DNA of 54,217 nt from JANXVY01 sp040080145 (GTDB lineage Bacteria; Pseudomonadota; Alphaproteobacteria; Rhizobiales; Hyphomicrobiaceae): assembly GCA_040080145.1 (NCBI GenBank), contig JBEBJA010000186.1:1-54217 (forward strand). Reading direction: 5' to 3'. Below, piece by piece: positions 1 through 7,972 of the stretch. The number at the start of each line of letters is the position of its first letter. Within the stretch, counting starts at the first letter, position 1. Below the pieces are notes generated by a model. The model did no database searches and was not told the DNA's origin. It saw only the letters and a list, made by a program, of their open reading frames with translations. A program made the position numbers and the translations under genes.

Positions 1-43
1 CCCCTCATCTGCCCTTCGGGCATCTTCTCCCCAGGGGGAGAAG
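1..43. repeat. Palindromic intergenic repeat (CTTCTCCCC family)
   Basis: Two adjacent hairpins: TGCCC (10-14) pairs with GGGCA (18-22), and CTTCTCCCC (24-32) pairs with GGGGAGAAG (35-43). The same sequence in inverse orientation lies at 34722-34765. It is a dispersed palindromic repeat; a related G/C-rich palindrome is read through in frame inside uvrA at the other end of the window. Confidence 0.75.
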
Positions 44-69
44 AAAGTAAGGGCTTATTTTGGCGCGTA

Positions 70-101
70 TGCGCGAAGGCGGGGGTGGGAACCGGTTTCC
101 A
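70..101. repeat. Partial copy of the GGGAACCGGTTTTCC repeat
   Basis: The string GGCGGGGGTGGGAACCGG followed by TTTCC matches the core of the compound repeat at 3411-3597 and 11660-11783. Only this core is present here, just downstream of the small membrane-protein gene. Confidence 0.6.
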
Positions 102-111
102 TATCGACAGT

Positions 112-330
112 TCAGCCCTTCGACACGGCTGCCGCCGGGAATTGCCCTGGCATCACGCGCCGTGCGATGTCGGCGGTCGCACCGACTGCTGCAAGATAAC
201 CCAAGCCGACAACCAAAAGTGCCAACGAAAACATGAGGATCGCGCGCGGCTGTTTGCGCAGCAAGACGACCTCAAGCAGGAGCAGGGGCACTCCGAGAAT
301 AAATGCACCGGCAATCGCAGCTGACGACAT
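112..330 (-). CDS. Small membrane protein, unknown function
   Basis: A 72-residue protein starting at the ATG at 330, chosen because GGAGA lies about 7 bases upstream; the frame could extend to 387 but has no ribosome site there. Two hydrophobic stretches (about residues 3-22 and 29-50) are separated by a short basic loop (LRKQPR), so it is probably a two-pass inner-membrane protein. I recognise no family and no catalytic motif. It is followed by repeats and is divergent from the PelA-like gene. Function unknown. Confidence 0.55.
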   Translation of the reverse strand: MSSAAIAGAFILGVPLLLLEVVLLRKQPRAILMFSLALLVVGLGYLAAVGATADIARRVMPGQFPAAAVSKG

Positions 331-581
331 GACGTAGTCTCCATTTCTGATCGGCTTCTCGTTAGACGATTTCACGAAGGTATGCATCTGATACCAGCGC
401 GCAGAAGTACGCTATGACGCTCAAGCGCCGTGTGTTGGCCATGTGTGTGGTGTTTGCTACGCATGTAAGCGGATGATTGCAGGGGGCGTTGACATCGCAG
501 CCAAGCACCCACACTTCACCCGGCGTGCCCGTGACGCAGAAAGTGTCTCCGGGAGAAAACGAACCTTGATATGGGTGTGTA

Positions 582-2879
582 ATGAGTATGGTTCGGCTGT
601 CGCTTCTGGCAAAGATTCTGGCGTCGTTGCTGTTGCTGTGTTCGACCACGGCCAGTGGCCGATCCGAGCCGCTCAAGCCCGACCCTGCGGCTGGACACCT
701 CCTCAAACGCGATGTGCTGGCGCTGTACGATAGCGCCGACGAGCCCACGCCCGATAAGACCCGGATTCACAAATTCTTGGAGATGCCGCTCAATCACCTG
801 GGATACCGGTTGACTTATTGGGATCTGAAACGGGGCACGCCCTCACCGGAAATCACGTTGAAACACGCCGCCGCCGTCAGCTGGTTTGGTGACGCCAAGC
901 TGGCCAACGCCGCAGGTTATTTTAAGTGGGCGGCCTGGGCCAGCCGGATGAAAGTAAAATTTGTCCTGTTTGGCCTGCTTGGCGCCCCCGGAACGCAAGA
1001 CGATGCCCCCCAGATTAACGAACTGTTCGCCGGTCTCGGTCTTAAATACACGCCGCACTATGTGTCCGACACGGCGGCGTCGCGGCTCCGTGCCAAGGAC
1101 GCATTCGTTGAATTCGAGCGCAAACTTCCATCGCCCCTGCCAGGCTATCTGGTGATGCAGGCGCAGGGCAGCGAGACGCGCGCCCACCTGTCGGTCGCCA
1201 GCCCCGCCCTTTCCTCCATCGGCGCCCAGGACACGGTCATCGTCGCGACGTCCCCCGGCGGCGGTTACGTCGCCGCGAATTATGCAAACCACTACGACCC
1301 AAAGTCCAACCGCCTGTCCTGGCAAATCGACCCGATCGCATTTCTGAGCGCCGCGCTCACCGGTGAACCCGCCCCGGTTCCCGATACAACGACCCGCGCA
1401 GGACGCCGCATCTACTTCAGCCATATTGACGGAGACGGCTGGAACAACTTCGTCAAATCGCCCCCCGGCGGTGGAGAACCAAGCACCGCCGCCGAAGTCG
1501 CGATGAACCACTTGATCGTGCCGTATCCAGATCTTCCCGTTTCGATTGGCTTGATCTCGTGCGACATTGACCCGGCGCTGGGCGGAACAACCGGTGCCCA
1601 AGACATCGCCCGCAAGCTTTATGCTCTGCCCCAGGTCGAGGTCGCCAGCCACACCCATACCCATCCTTTCGAGTGGTCGTTCTTTGAAAACTACTCGCGC
1701 ACCCGCGAACTCAACCGCATCAATCCGCCTGCACCCCGGGTGGCCGCAGGACAGCCGGCCCCAGATCAGGGCGGGCTCTTCGACCTATTTGGCAGCACAG
1801 CTGCCGCAAAAACCGCGCGCGCGCAGGTGCCTGTTCACGCTCCACCGCCCGGCCCATTGCCGCGCTATCGCACGGCCAAGCCGTTCGATCTTGGCTCCGA
1901 GGTCGCCGGTTCGCTACAGGCGGCCCAGGATCTGGCCCCCAAGAGCAAACGCGCCCAACTCTATCTGTGGAGCGGCGACACGCGCCCCTTCGAGGCAGCC
2001 GTTCGCGCGACCCGTAAAGCAAACGTCCGCAACATGAACGGCGGTGATACCCGTTACGATTCCGATTATGCGTCGCTGGCCTACGTCAGACCGCTGTCGC
2101 GTCTTATCGGCCGCGAGCGCCAGATCTACTCGGTCAATGCCAACGAAATGCTCTACACCAACGACTGGAAAGGCCCCTACGGCGGCTTTGCGAAATTGAC
2201 CGAAACCTTCGAGCGAACCGAAAACCCGCGCCGCCTCAAAGCCATGAATCTCTACTATCACATGTACTCTGCCGAAAAGCCCGACGGCCTCGAAGCCGTG
2301 CGCGGTCTCGTCGAGTATGCCCGCGCCGCCAACGTCATTCCCGTCGAAGCCTCACGTTACGCAGCCATAGCCGACGACTTCTTCCAGGCCGAAATCCGCA
2401 TCCTTGGTCCCATGAAGTGGCGCATCGAAAAGCGCGGCGAAATGCAGACCATGCGCTTCGACGCCGCCGCATCCCTGACCATCGATTACGCCGCAAGTGC
2501 TGGCATCCTTGGCCACAACCGCCATGCCGACGCACTTTACGTGTCGCTCGATCCTGCCGCCGCCGATCCCGTAGTTGCCCTGAAAGCGTCATCGGGCGAA
2601 AGCACCCTGTCTGGCCGTGCGCACCTGATCGAAAGCCGCTGGGACGTGCACGATCTGAAAGCAGACGCATGCGCCCTCAGCGCCAAGGCCAAAGGCTACG
2701 GTCCAGGCCAGATGCGCTGGGCGGGCCTCAAGCCCGGCCCCTGGCGCATCAACCTCCAGCAGGACGGCCAACCCGAAACAACCCGCCACGCAACGGCGGA
2801 TGCGTCCGGCAACCTCACCGTGTCGCTCGACGCCGACGCCCGCCCCGGGCTCAACCTTGAAATGCGCTGCGAAGGCTGA
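582..2879 (+). CDS. PelA-like polysaccharide deacetylase, exported
   Basis: A 765-residue protein with a Sec signal peptide (about residues 1-26, hydrophobic core AKILASLLLLC). The diagnostic motifs are FSHIDGDGW at 279-287 and ASHTHTHPFEW at 355-365. They match the metal-binding Asp and His motifs of the C-terminal deacetylase domain of PelA, the Pel-exopolysaccharide enzyme of Pseudomonas. The probable role is removal of acetyl groups from an N-acetylated surface or periplasmic polysaccharide. No other pel gene is in the window, so the substrate cannot be inferred from context. The first ATG (582) and a second at 588 are both possible starts; the upstream ribosome site is weak. The only co-directional neighbour is the zinc-ribbon gene 28 bases downstream. 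Confidence 0.75.
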   Translation: MSMVRLSLLAKILASLLLLCSTTASGRSEPLKPDPAAGHLLKRDVLALYDSADEPTPDKTRIHKFLEMPLNHLGYRLTYWDLKRGTPSPEITLKHAAAVSWFGDAKLANAAGYFKWAAWASRMKVKFVLFGLLGAPGTQDDAPQINELFAGLGLKYTPHYVSDTAASRLRAKDAFVEFERKLPSPLPGYLVMQAQGSETRAHLSVASPALSSIGAQDTVIVATSPGGGYVAANYANHYDPKSNRLSWQIDPIAFLSAALTGEPAPVPDTTTRAGRRIYFSHIDGDGWNNFVKSPPGGGEPSTAAEVAMNHLIVPYPDLPVSIGLISCDIDPALGGTTGAQDIARKLYALPQVEVASHTHTHPFEWSFFENYSRTRELNRINPPAPRVAAGQPAPDQGGLFDLFGSTAAAKTARAQVPVHAPPPGPLPRYRTAKPFDLGSEVAGSLQAAQDLAPKSKRAQLYLWSGDTRPFEAAVRATRKANVRNMNGGDTRYDSDYASLAYVRPLSRLIGRERQIYSVNANEMLYTNDWKGPYGGFAKLTETFERTENPRRLKAMNLYYHMYSAEKPDGLEAVRGLVEYARAANVIPVEASRYAAIADDFFQAEIRILGPMKWRIEKRGEMQTMRFDAAASLTIDYAASAGILGHNRHADALYVSLDPAAADPVVALKASSGESTLSGRAHLIESRWDVHDLKADACALSAKAKGYGPGQMRWAGLKPGPWRINLQQDGQPETTRHATADASGNLTVSLDADARPGLNLEMRCEG

Positions 2880-2907
2880 GTAACTCAGCAAAAGAAGGGA
2901 GGCCCGG

Positions 2908-3246
2908 GTGAACAACTACGATTGGGTCTGCTTTTCATGCCGGATGGCGGTGCGCCGCCCGAGCGATGCCACCGATGTCAAGTGCCCGTCGTGCGGGGAA
3001 TCTTGCGATTGCATCGGCTACAAACTCCGCATCCCGCCCAAGACGCGGGAGAAGGATTGGGAAGTCCTGCGCCAGTCCTACCAACGCTTCGAACAGGAAC
3101 GCCGCACCCTTCAGAAGCGCACGCGCCGGTTCCACGTCCATTACCTTGAAACCGAAATCGCAAGGCTCGAAGCCCTGCCCCCCAACGATGGCCGCAAGGC
3201 AGCCGTCAAACAACTCAAAAAGCGCCTGGAGAAGTGCAAATTGTAG
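2908..3246 (+). CDS. Zinc-ribbon protein, unknown function
   Basis: A 112-residue protein beginning with GTG at 2908, preceded by a strong ribosome site (AAGGGAGG, about 5 bases upstream). The N-terminus has two Cys pairs, CFSC and CPSC, spaced like a rubredoxin-type zinc ribbon. The rest is highly charged and predicted helical, rich in Arg, Lys and Glu (for example QRFEQERRTLQKRTRR). This combination suggests nucleic-acid or protein binding, but I know no function for the family. It is 28 bases after the PelA-like gene and probably co-transcribed with it. Confidence 0.7.
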   Translation: MNNYDWVCFSCRMAVRRPSDATDVKCPSCGESCDCIGYKLRIPPKTREKDWEVLRQSYQRFEQERRTLQKRTRRFHVHYLETEIARLEALPPNDGRKAAVKQLKKRLEKCKL

Positions 3247-3258
3247 GGGCAGTCGTAG

Positions 3259-3293
3259 GTTGGGTTAGGCGCACGTCCGCGCCGTAACCCAAC
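3259..3293. repeat. TTGGGTTA hairpin repeat
   Basis: GTTGGGTTA (3259-3267) is the exact inverse of TAACCCAAC (3285-3293). The same arms occur at 23780-23816 and 23843-23874, and a variant with GTTGGGTC arms at 16843-16876. Loop sequences differ and often form an inner stem. All copies lie between genes. Confidence 0.75.
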
Positions 3294-3298
3294 GCATT

Positions 3299-3338
3299 AT
3301 ACCAAAACTCATAACTACGGACTTATGCGGTTTGGTAT
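3299..3338. repeat. ATACCAAA / CATAA hairpin repeat
   Basis: Outer arms ATACCAAA (3299-3306) and TTTGGTAT (3331-3338) enclose inner arms CATAA (3310-3314) and TTATG (3323-3327). A sister copy at 42394-42430 has TAAACC/GGTTTA outer arms and the same CATAA/TTATG inner arms. Both copies continue directly into GTATCCGCGCCT. Confidence 0.65.
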
Positions 3339-3410
3339 CCGCGCCTCGCCGCACGGTGATCTTTCAGATCGACTCGGTCACGAGCAAACTTCTGCGGGCT
3401 GGCATTACCT

Positions 3411-3597
3411 AGAGTGCATCCGGAAAAGCATGCCCCCGCGGAGGCGGGGGTGGGAACCGGTTTTCCGAAAAGAAGCACGACCAAACAGAGGCTTAGAGTG
3501 CTTCCGGAAAAGTGGGAACCGGTTTTCCGAAAAGAAGCACGACCAAACAGAGGCTTAGGGTCCGACTTTGATTCCATTAAAGTCAGACGGACCCTAG
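3411..3597. repeat. Compound palindromic repeat with internal duplication
   Basis: The unit has a CCGGAAAA arm, a GGGAACCGG core and a TTTTCCG arm, followed by GAAGCACGACC. It occurs twice in tandem here (about 3411-3485 and 3498-3555); the first carries an extra CCCCCGCGGAGGCGGGGG hairpin. It ends in a second stem, GGGTCCG...CGGACCC (3558-3594). A single copy is at 11660-11783 and a fragment at 70-101. Dispersed in alphaproteobacterial genomes; no coding content. Confidence 0.75.
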
Positions 3598-3650
3598 CGC
3601 CACACGTTGTTGGGTTACGGATGCATCCTGACACAACCTACCCCGTCCCC

Positions 3651-4142
3651 TCAGCCAAACAGCGCCGTCAGCTTCGGAAACGCCGCCGCCACCTTGTCCT
3701 CGTCAAACGCCGTGCCGGACGGATCTCCGTCGGCAGAGCGGCTTGCATTGTCCCGAGGATCGTCCGTCACACCCCGCTCTTCGAGAAGGTCCAGGCAGGC
3801 ATATTCGAGTGCTTCATTGTCGACATCCCGGTCGTCGATATCCGGACCCAACGAGTCCGGATCAGTCAGGGCAAGGTCGAAGACGCGCTTGCCTTTTCCA
3901 ATGATCCACGAGCGGAAGTAATGAAAGCTGTCGTCGCTCATGCCGCCGGCAATGACATAGCCAGCCCCCCACAGACGCCAATCGTTCAAGTCGCAGATCT
4001 TTTCATAAAACAGGAGGCCGAAGCCGGCGATCTCACCGTTGCTGAGGGGGCGCAAAACCGCGGTCAACCGGTGTGAATCGGCAGACTCAGGCAGACCGCC
4101 GCGCGCTTGCTCGATCAAGCTCCAGAACTGTTCGTTGGTCAT
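3651..4142 (-). CDS. DUF4240 family protein
   Basis: A 163-residue protein starting at the ATG at 4142 (MTNEQFWSLIEQ); its ATGA overlaps the stop codon of glyQ, so the two genes are translationally coupled. Features typical of DUF4240 are the N-terminal EQFWSLI helix, an LYEKICDLNDW-like segment and the motif DDSFHYFRSWIIGKG. The family is known mainly from scattered bacterial proteins of unknown function. The C-terminal 40 residues are acidic and low in complexity. No catalytic residues can be assigned. It sits where glyS would be expected in many bacteria. Confidence 0.75.
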   Translation of the reverse strand: MTNEQFWSLIEQARGGLPESADSHRLTAVLRPLSNGEIAGFGLLFYEKICDLNDWRLWGAGYVIAGGMSDDSFHYFRSWIIGKGKRVFDLALTDPDSLGPDIDDRDVDNEALEYACLDLLEERGVTDDPRDNASRSADGDPSGTAFDEDKVAAAFPKLTALFG

Positions 4143-5131
4143 GCAGCAACGGCCCCGCCGCCCGCAGTCTTGATCCACGCCCCGCAGCACGCCTTCGCGA
4201 GGTCGCGCACCCGCAGGATGTAGCTCTGCCGCTCGGTTACCGAAATCACCCCCCGCGCGTCGAGCAGGTTAAACACGTGGCTCGCCTTGATGCACTGGTC
4301 GTAAGCCGGAAGCGCCATCAAGTGGCGGTCGCCATCCTCCCCCTTGGCCAGCAACGACTGGCATTCCGCTTCCGCAGCCTTGAACGCCGCCAGCAGCATA
4401 TCGGTGTTGGCGTGCTCGAAGTTGTGGCGCGAATACTCCTGCTCGGCCTGGAGGAACACGTCACCGTAAGTCAGCTTGCGGTCATCGGTACGTCCGTTGA
4501 AATTGAGGTCATAGACCCGGTCGACGCCCTGCACGTACATGGCAAGCCGTTCAAGCCCGTAGGTGATTTCGCCCGCAACCGGGTTGCAGTCATAGCCGCC
4601 GACCTGCTGGAAGTACGTGAATTGCGTGACTTCCATGCCGTTGCACCAGACTTCCCAACCCAAGCCCCACGCGCCAAGCGTCGGACTTTCCCAGTCGTCC
4701 TCGACGAACCGGATGTCGTTCAAGCTGGTGTCGATGCCGATGGCGTCGAGCGAACCAAGGTACAGGTCCAAAATGTCCGCCGGCGACGGCTTCATGATGA
4801 CCTGAAACTGGTAATAATGCTGCAACCGGTTGGGGTTTTCGCCGTACCGTCCATCCTTCGGCCGCCGCGACGGTTGCACGTAGGCCGCATTCCACGACCG
4901 TGAGCCAAGCGCGCGCAGCGTCGTCGCCGGATGGAACGTCCCCGCGCCGACCTCCATGTCGTAGGGCTGTAAAATCGCGCAGCCGTGCGCGGCCCAATAC
5001 TGCTGCAGAACCAGGATCATGTCCTGGAACGACTGCTTCGGGTTAAGCCCGGCGGGCACCTGAGCCGCAGCGCGCGATTTGGGGCCCACAGGCTTGGTAC
5101 CCACAGGCTTGGTGGCGGTCTTGATGGCCAT
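4139..5131 (-). CDS. glyQ: Glycyl-tRNA synthetase alpha subunit
   Basis: A 330-residue protein matching the class II GlyQ subunit, which with GlyS charges tRNA-Gly in the cytoplasm. Recognisable segments are SFQDMILVLQQYWAAHGC, ILQPYDMEVGAGTFHPAT, YVQPSRRPKDGRYGENPN and RLQHYYQFQVIMKPSP. The catalytic core begins near residue 30; the first 29 residues are a basic extension with a repeated KPVG motif and could be partly untranslated if an internal start is used. The stop overlaps the DUF4240 start. glyS is not adjacent and not in the window. Upstream, the usual S49 peptidase neighbour is separated by about 3.4 kb of other genes. Confidence 0.95.
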   Translation of the reverse strand: MAIKTATKPVGTKPVGPKSRAAAQVPAGLNPKQSFQDMILVLQQYWAAHGCAILQPYDMEVGAGTFHPATTLRALGSRSWNAAYVQPSRRPKDGRYGENPNRLQHYYQFQVIMKPSPADILDLYLGSLDAIGIDTSLNDIRFVEDDWESPTLGAWGLGWEVWCNGMEVTQFTYFQQVGGYDCNPVAGEITYGLERLAMYVQGVDRVYDLNFNGRTDDRKLTYGDVFLQAEQEYSRHNFEHANTDMLLAAFKAAEAECQSLLAKGEDGDRHLMALPAYDQCIKASHVFNLLDARGVISVTERQSYILRVRDLAKACCGAWIKTAGGGAVAA

Positions 5132-5253
5132 GACTTGTCCGTCTTGAGTGAGCGCGATTTGCCCGGACTATAAATGGGTTCGCGGCAAAGTGGGTAGCTG
5201 TTTTGATCGCCGGAGCATAACGGTGATGAGACGGTTTGACAGCGTTAGGCAAA

Positions 5254-5282
5254 GCAGCCATCCCGTGCAGGATGAGGGCTGC
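5254..5282 (-). terminator. Possible terminator after the beta-barrel gene
   Basis: GCAGCCATCC (5254-5263) pairs with GGAT (5270-5273) and GGCTGC (5277-5282), with a small bulge. It lies 9 bases past the stop of the beta-barrel gene, and on the minus strand is followed by a short TTTG run. It is an imperfect hairpin, so function is uncertain. Confidence 0.4.
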
Positions 5283-5291
5283 ATCTGGTCG

Positions 5292-6044
5292 TCAGAAGCG
5301 ATATTTCGCTGAAAGTGATATGACCGGATAAACGGGCAAGTTGTCGAGCTTGGTTTTCAGTGCTGACTGCTCTTTGGTGCGATCCGCACCGGTTATCGTG
5401 CCGCCCGACAGCGTCACGTCACTCGTATAGCCCCAAAATACGCCGAAATCGCTGCTGATCGACAGACCGTAATCTTTAAAGAAAGCATTGTCGTAACCCA
5501 GGCCCGTATAACCCATGATGTTGTCGGTATTGGCGAATTTGAAGATCATTCCTTTGGCTTGGGCAGGGGTATAAACGCCATCGCCCACCTTAACATTTCC
5601 CGTGCGCGTCGCCAACATTGCACTGCCTGAAACGTCAAGGTACCCCGCGCCGATAGAAACGCGACCACCGTCCCGGAATGGGTGCCAATCGAGGAGCGCG
5701 CGCGCACCCATCACGTTGAGTTCCGTGCCGGTATACTTGGTATCTTGAGAGGTGAAATTACCCCCTCCACCATCGGTAATGGCGGAACCCGTAGAAAAGG
5801 TGAAATGGCTGGCCAAGGAACTGCCGTCGCCGTACCCGGTGCTGATACGAAAGATAGCATTCGGATGCAGCCTGACGGCAGCCTCAGGACCTATGCCCAT
5901 CGTAGAAATAGCAACCCCGACAGCCCAGTTGCCTTGTTCGTAACGATCCACTTGTGTATCGCCCGAGGTGCGGTCTTGCGCCTGAGCAGTCGCGCAGTGC
6001 GCCATGGCAATAAGACTAATCAACCCCATTATCGACTTTGACAT
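5292..6044 (-). CDS. Outer-membrane beta-barrel protein
   Basis: A 250-residue protein starting at the ATG at 6044, chosen over an upstream TTG because AGGGG precedes it. It has a signal peptide (about residues 1-22, ending ATAQAQ) followed by alternating amphipathic strands with many Gly, Tyr and Phe residues, and ends in AKYRF. A terminal aromatic residue is the BAM recognition signal of outer-membrane barrels. Length and pattern suggest 8-10 strands. It resembles the broad group of opacity/porin-like barrels but I cannot assign a specific family or ligand. It lies 62 bases downstream of the caspase-fold lipoprotein gene on the same strand, so the two may be co-expressed. Confidence 0.7.
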   Translation of the reverse strand: MSKSIMGLISLIAMAHCATAQAQDRTSGDTQVDRYEQGNWAVGVAISTMGIGPEAAVRLHPNAIFRISTGYGDGSSLASHFTFSTGSAITDGGGGNFTSQDTKYTGTELNVMGARALLDWHPFRDGGRVSIGAGYLDVSGSAMLATRTGNVKVGDGVYTPAQAKGMIFKFANTDNIMGYTGLGYDNAFFKDYGLSISSDFGVFWGYTSDVTLSGGTITGADRTKEQSALKTKLDNLPVYPVISLSAKYRF

Positions 6045-6106
6045 ACGCCCACCCCTCAAATCGTCGCTTCACAGCACACAACATCACATCGGGTAAATCG
6101 CTTTTC

Positions 6107-7555
6107 TTACGAAGGTCGCGCAAGATACTTTGGCAATCGTTCAGCCGCAAACGCTGCAGACTTATCCGCAGCTGTTCCCCACTTACCATCACGGGCACCG
6201 CTGAAAATCTCGAGTCGTTCCTCAACGAGTCCCAGCGGTTCGCGATTCACTCCAAAAACCAGCCACTTGATCGTCAACTCATCGACCAGGGCACCTGCCG
6301 TACGCTTTTGAACGGTGCCGTGAATTTTGAATGCAAATTCGGTGTCATAATCAACGACTTGAAATCCTTTGTGGAGGAGCTGGTCGTTGAGAGCCTGCCG
6401 CAACTCCGCATTGCCACTGCCCGGAGCACCGTAAATTGCAGCCAGATAGACCTTTGTTGAGGTCATATGCGCAAGCGGATCGCGGGACCCGGCTATCTGC
6501 ACCCTGGGCGGTTGATTTGGAAGTGCAGGGGCCACCGCTGTCGCGCTGCCCGTCCCCACGCGGAAAATGAAGTCCCCTCGTTCAAAATCGTTTTCGGCAA
6601 GTTTGCCAAATTGCGGTGTCTGCGTGCCATTCGACGCCGCAAGGATACGGTTCTTAATGAAGATGCCCAATTCTTCGCCCGTGACATAGCCGTTCCGGTC
6701 GCTGTCGGCAGTGGCGTCCTCTCCCGTGATCGCCGCCAGAAACGCGCGCTGGAATGCGCCGTCGTCGTTGACTTCCTGGGTGTGATCGCCAGCCGAAATG
6801 AACTGGCGGACCGGAAATTTGTTTGCCTGATCGATTGCCGGGGGTAATGCTGCCCGCGTGTTCTTGAAAATGGTGCCAGCAAAGCAGGAATCAAACACAG
6901 CCAGGATATGTCGCGCGCGAGCCTCGCGCATCAAGGTGCCGAAATTGCGCATTGGGTAAGCCTTGCGCCTGAATTCGACGTCGCTGCCGTTGAATTTCGG
7001 GGTGTCAATCGGAAGCAGATAGCCTTCACTGCCGATGTTGTGACCATGGCCCGCAAACCAAAGAAGCAATCCAGCCTCTTTGTCAGCGCCGGTTTGATAG
7101 AAAAACTCTTCTAGAGTATCGCGCAATTCTGCCGAATTCAGATTTTTTTTATGTGTAACCGAAAAGCCATGAGCCCGCAGTGCCGCGCTGACAAGCGAGG
7201 AATCTGCGACCGCCGTTCGCAATTTCGGTAACTGAGCATAATCGTCCATCCCAATTACGAGCGCATAGGAGCGCTGATAAAATGGACCCACCCCCGGTGC
7301 CGGTAGAATACCTGGCTGAGGATTGGGGCGTTCCGACGTCGGCGATGGAGACGTGATGGATTGCGAAGCGCTCTGCACCGGCGACGCATAGTCAGCCACG
7401 GCGCGGGGCTGCGCGGAGCGGGCACCAGTTGATTGACCCGACGGCGTCGCGCCCATCAAGCTTCCAATGCCCGGTAGGGTGGGCAGGCTTGGTAGCGAAC
7501 AACCAGAAATCAGAACAAGCAGCAAAGCAAAGGACGAGAAAAATAAATAACGCAT
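6107..7555 (-). CDS. Caspase-family lipoprotein with an EF-hand loop
   Basis: A 482-residue protein starting at the ATG at 7555 (AGGTG just upstream); the open frame reaches 7693 but without a ribosome site. It opens with a lipoprotein signal peptide: lipobox ISGC with Cys19. After a Pro/Ser-rich linker (20-95) comes a C14 peptidase domain: YALVIGMDDY at 97-106, catalytic His170 in WFAGHGHN and catalytic Cys224 in FDSCFAG. Residues 284-295, DSDRNGYVTGEE, fit a canonical EF-hand calcium loop. The C-terminal 100 residues form a separate unassigned domain. The protease probably acts at the envelope after secretion, and calcium control is an inference from the loop. The downstream gene encodes a beta-barrel protein. 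Confidence 0.85.
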   Translation of the reverse strand: MRYLFFSSFALLLVLISGCSLPSLPTLPGIGSLMGATPSGQSTGARSAQPRAVADYASPVQSASQSITSPSPTSERPNPQPGILPAPGVGPFYQRSYALVIGMDDYAQLPKLRTAVADSSLVSAALRAHGFSVTHKKNLNSAELRDTLEEFFYQTGADKEAGLLLWFAGHGHNIGSEGYLLPIDTPKFNGSDVEFRRKAYPMRNFGTLMREARARHILAVFDSCFAGTIFKNTRAALPPAIDQANKFPVRQFISAGDHTQEVNDDGAFQRAFLAAITGEDATADSDRNGYVTGEELGIFIKNRILAASNGTQTPQFGKLAENDFERGDFIFRVGTGSATAVAPALPNQPPRVQIAGSRDPLAHMTSTKVYLAAIYGAPGSGNAELRQALNDQLLHKGFQVVDYDTEFAFKIHGTVQKRTAGALVDELTIKWLVFGVNREPLGLVEERLEIFSGARDGKWGTAADKSAAFAAERLPKYLARPS

Positions 7556-7716
7556 GACACCTGCCGAGTCATAGTCCCATCGACGAGGAGAGTATCTGCT
7601 GTGCACTGACGTGACGCAAGCAAATTGATTGGTGTTTCGATAGCCTATGCGGGCAGCACTGCTTCGGGGTCGGCTCCCTGATTGCCAGAGCAACCTTCCC
7701 TTTCATGTGGGTTTGA

Positions 7717-7735
7717 GTTATACATTTCGTACAAC
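7717..7735. promoter_or_regulatory. Candidate operator of the AbrB/Doc operon
   Basis: An inverted repeat, GTTATAC (7717-7723) - ATTTC - GTACAAC (7729-7735), with 6 of 7 positions symmetric, sits 15 bases before the antitoxin ATG. AbrB/MazE-type antitoxins normally bind palindromes at this position to repress their own operon. Autoregulation is inferred. Confidence 0.5.
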
Positions 7736-7750
7736 ACAAAGGTCCTCGTC

Positions 7751-7972
7751 ATGAACCTCGAAATCAAGAAGATCGGCAACTCGACCGGATTGATCCTCCC
7801 CAAGGAACTCCTCGCCCGCCTGCGCCTGCAGCAAGGCGACAAGGTTACGGTGACGGAAACCCAGGAAGGTTTCGTCGTGTCGCGCAGCGATCCCGTTTTT
7901 GATCGCGGCCTTGAACTCGCGCGTGCAGCCATGAAAAAGTATCACAACACCCTGACGGCGCTTGCTAAATGA
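7751..7972 (+). CDS. AbrB/MazE-type antitoxin
   Basis: A 73-residue protein starting at the ATG at 7751. The N-terminal half (MNLEIKKIGNSTGLILPKEL, then RLQQGDKVTVTE) is a swapped-hairpin AbrB DNA-binding domain, as in MazE-like antitoxins. The C-terminal tail (FDRGLELARAAMKKY) is a helix of the type that covers the toxin. Its TGA overlaps the toxin ATG, so the pair is coupled. It should neutralise Doc and repress the operon through the palindrome at 7717-7735. Confidence 0.85.
   Translation: MNLEIKKIGNSTGLILPKELLARLRLQQGDKVTVTETQEGFVVSRSDPVFDRGLELARAAMKKYHNTLTALAK

Larger units (their letters stand above)
3247..3650. other. Gene-less repeat cluster
   Basis: This 404-base stretch between convergent genes holds only repeats: the TTGGGTTA hairpin (3259-3293), the ATACCAAA hairpin (3299-3338), the compound GGGAACCGG repeat (3411-3597) and a half copy of the TTGGGTTA motif near 3608. 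Open frames here are translations of the repeats. No gene was found. Confidence 0.75.

Noticed and set aside
3414..4076. A 220-codon plus-strand open frame
   Set aside because: It begins inside the compound repeat and continues antisense to the DUF4240 gene. The peptide starts with translated repeat, and the DUF4240 frame has the family match and the coupled start.
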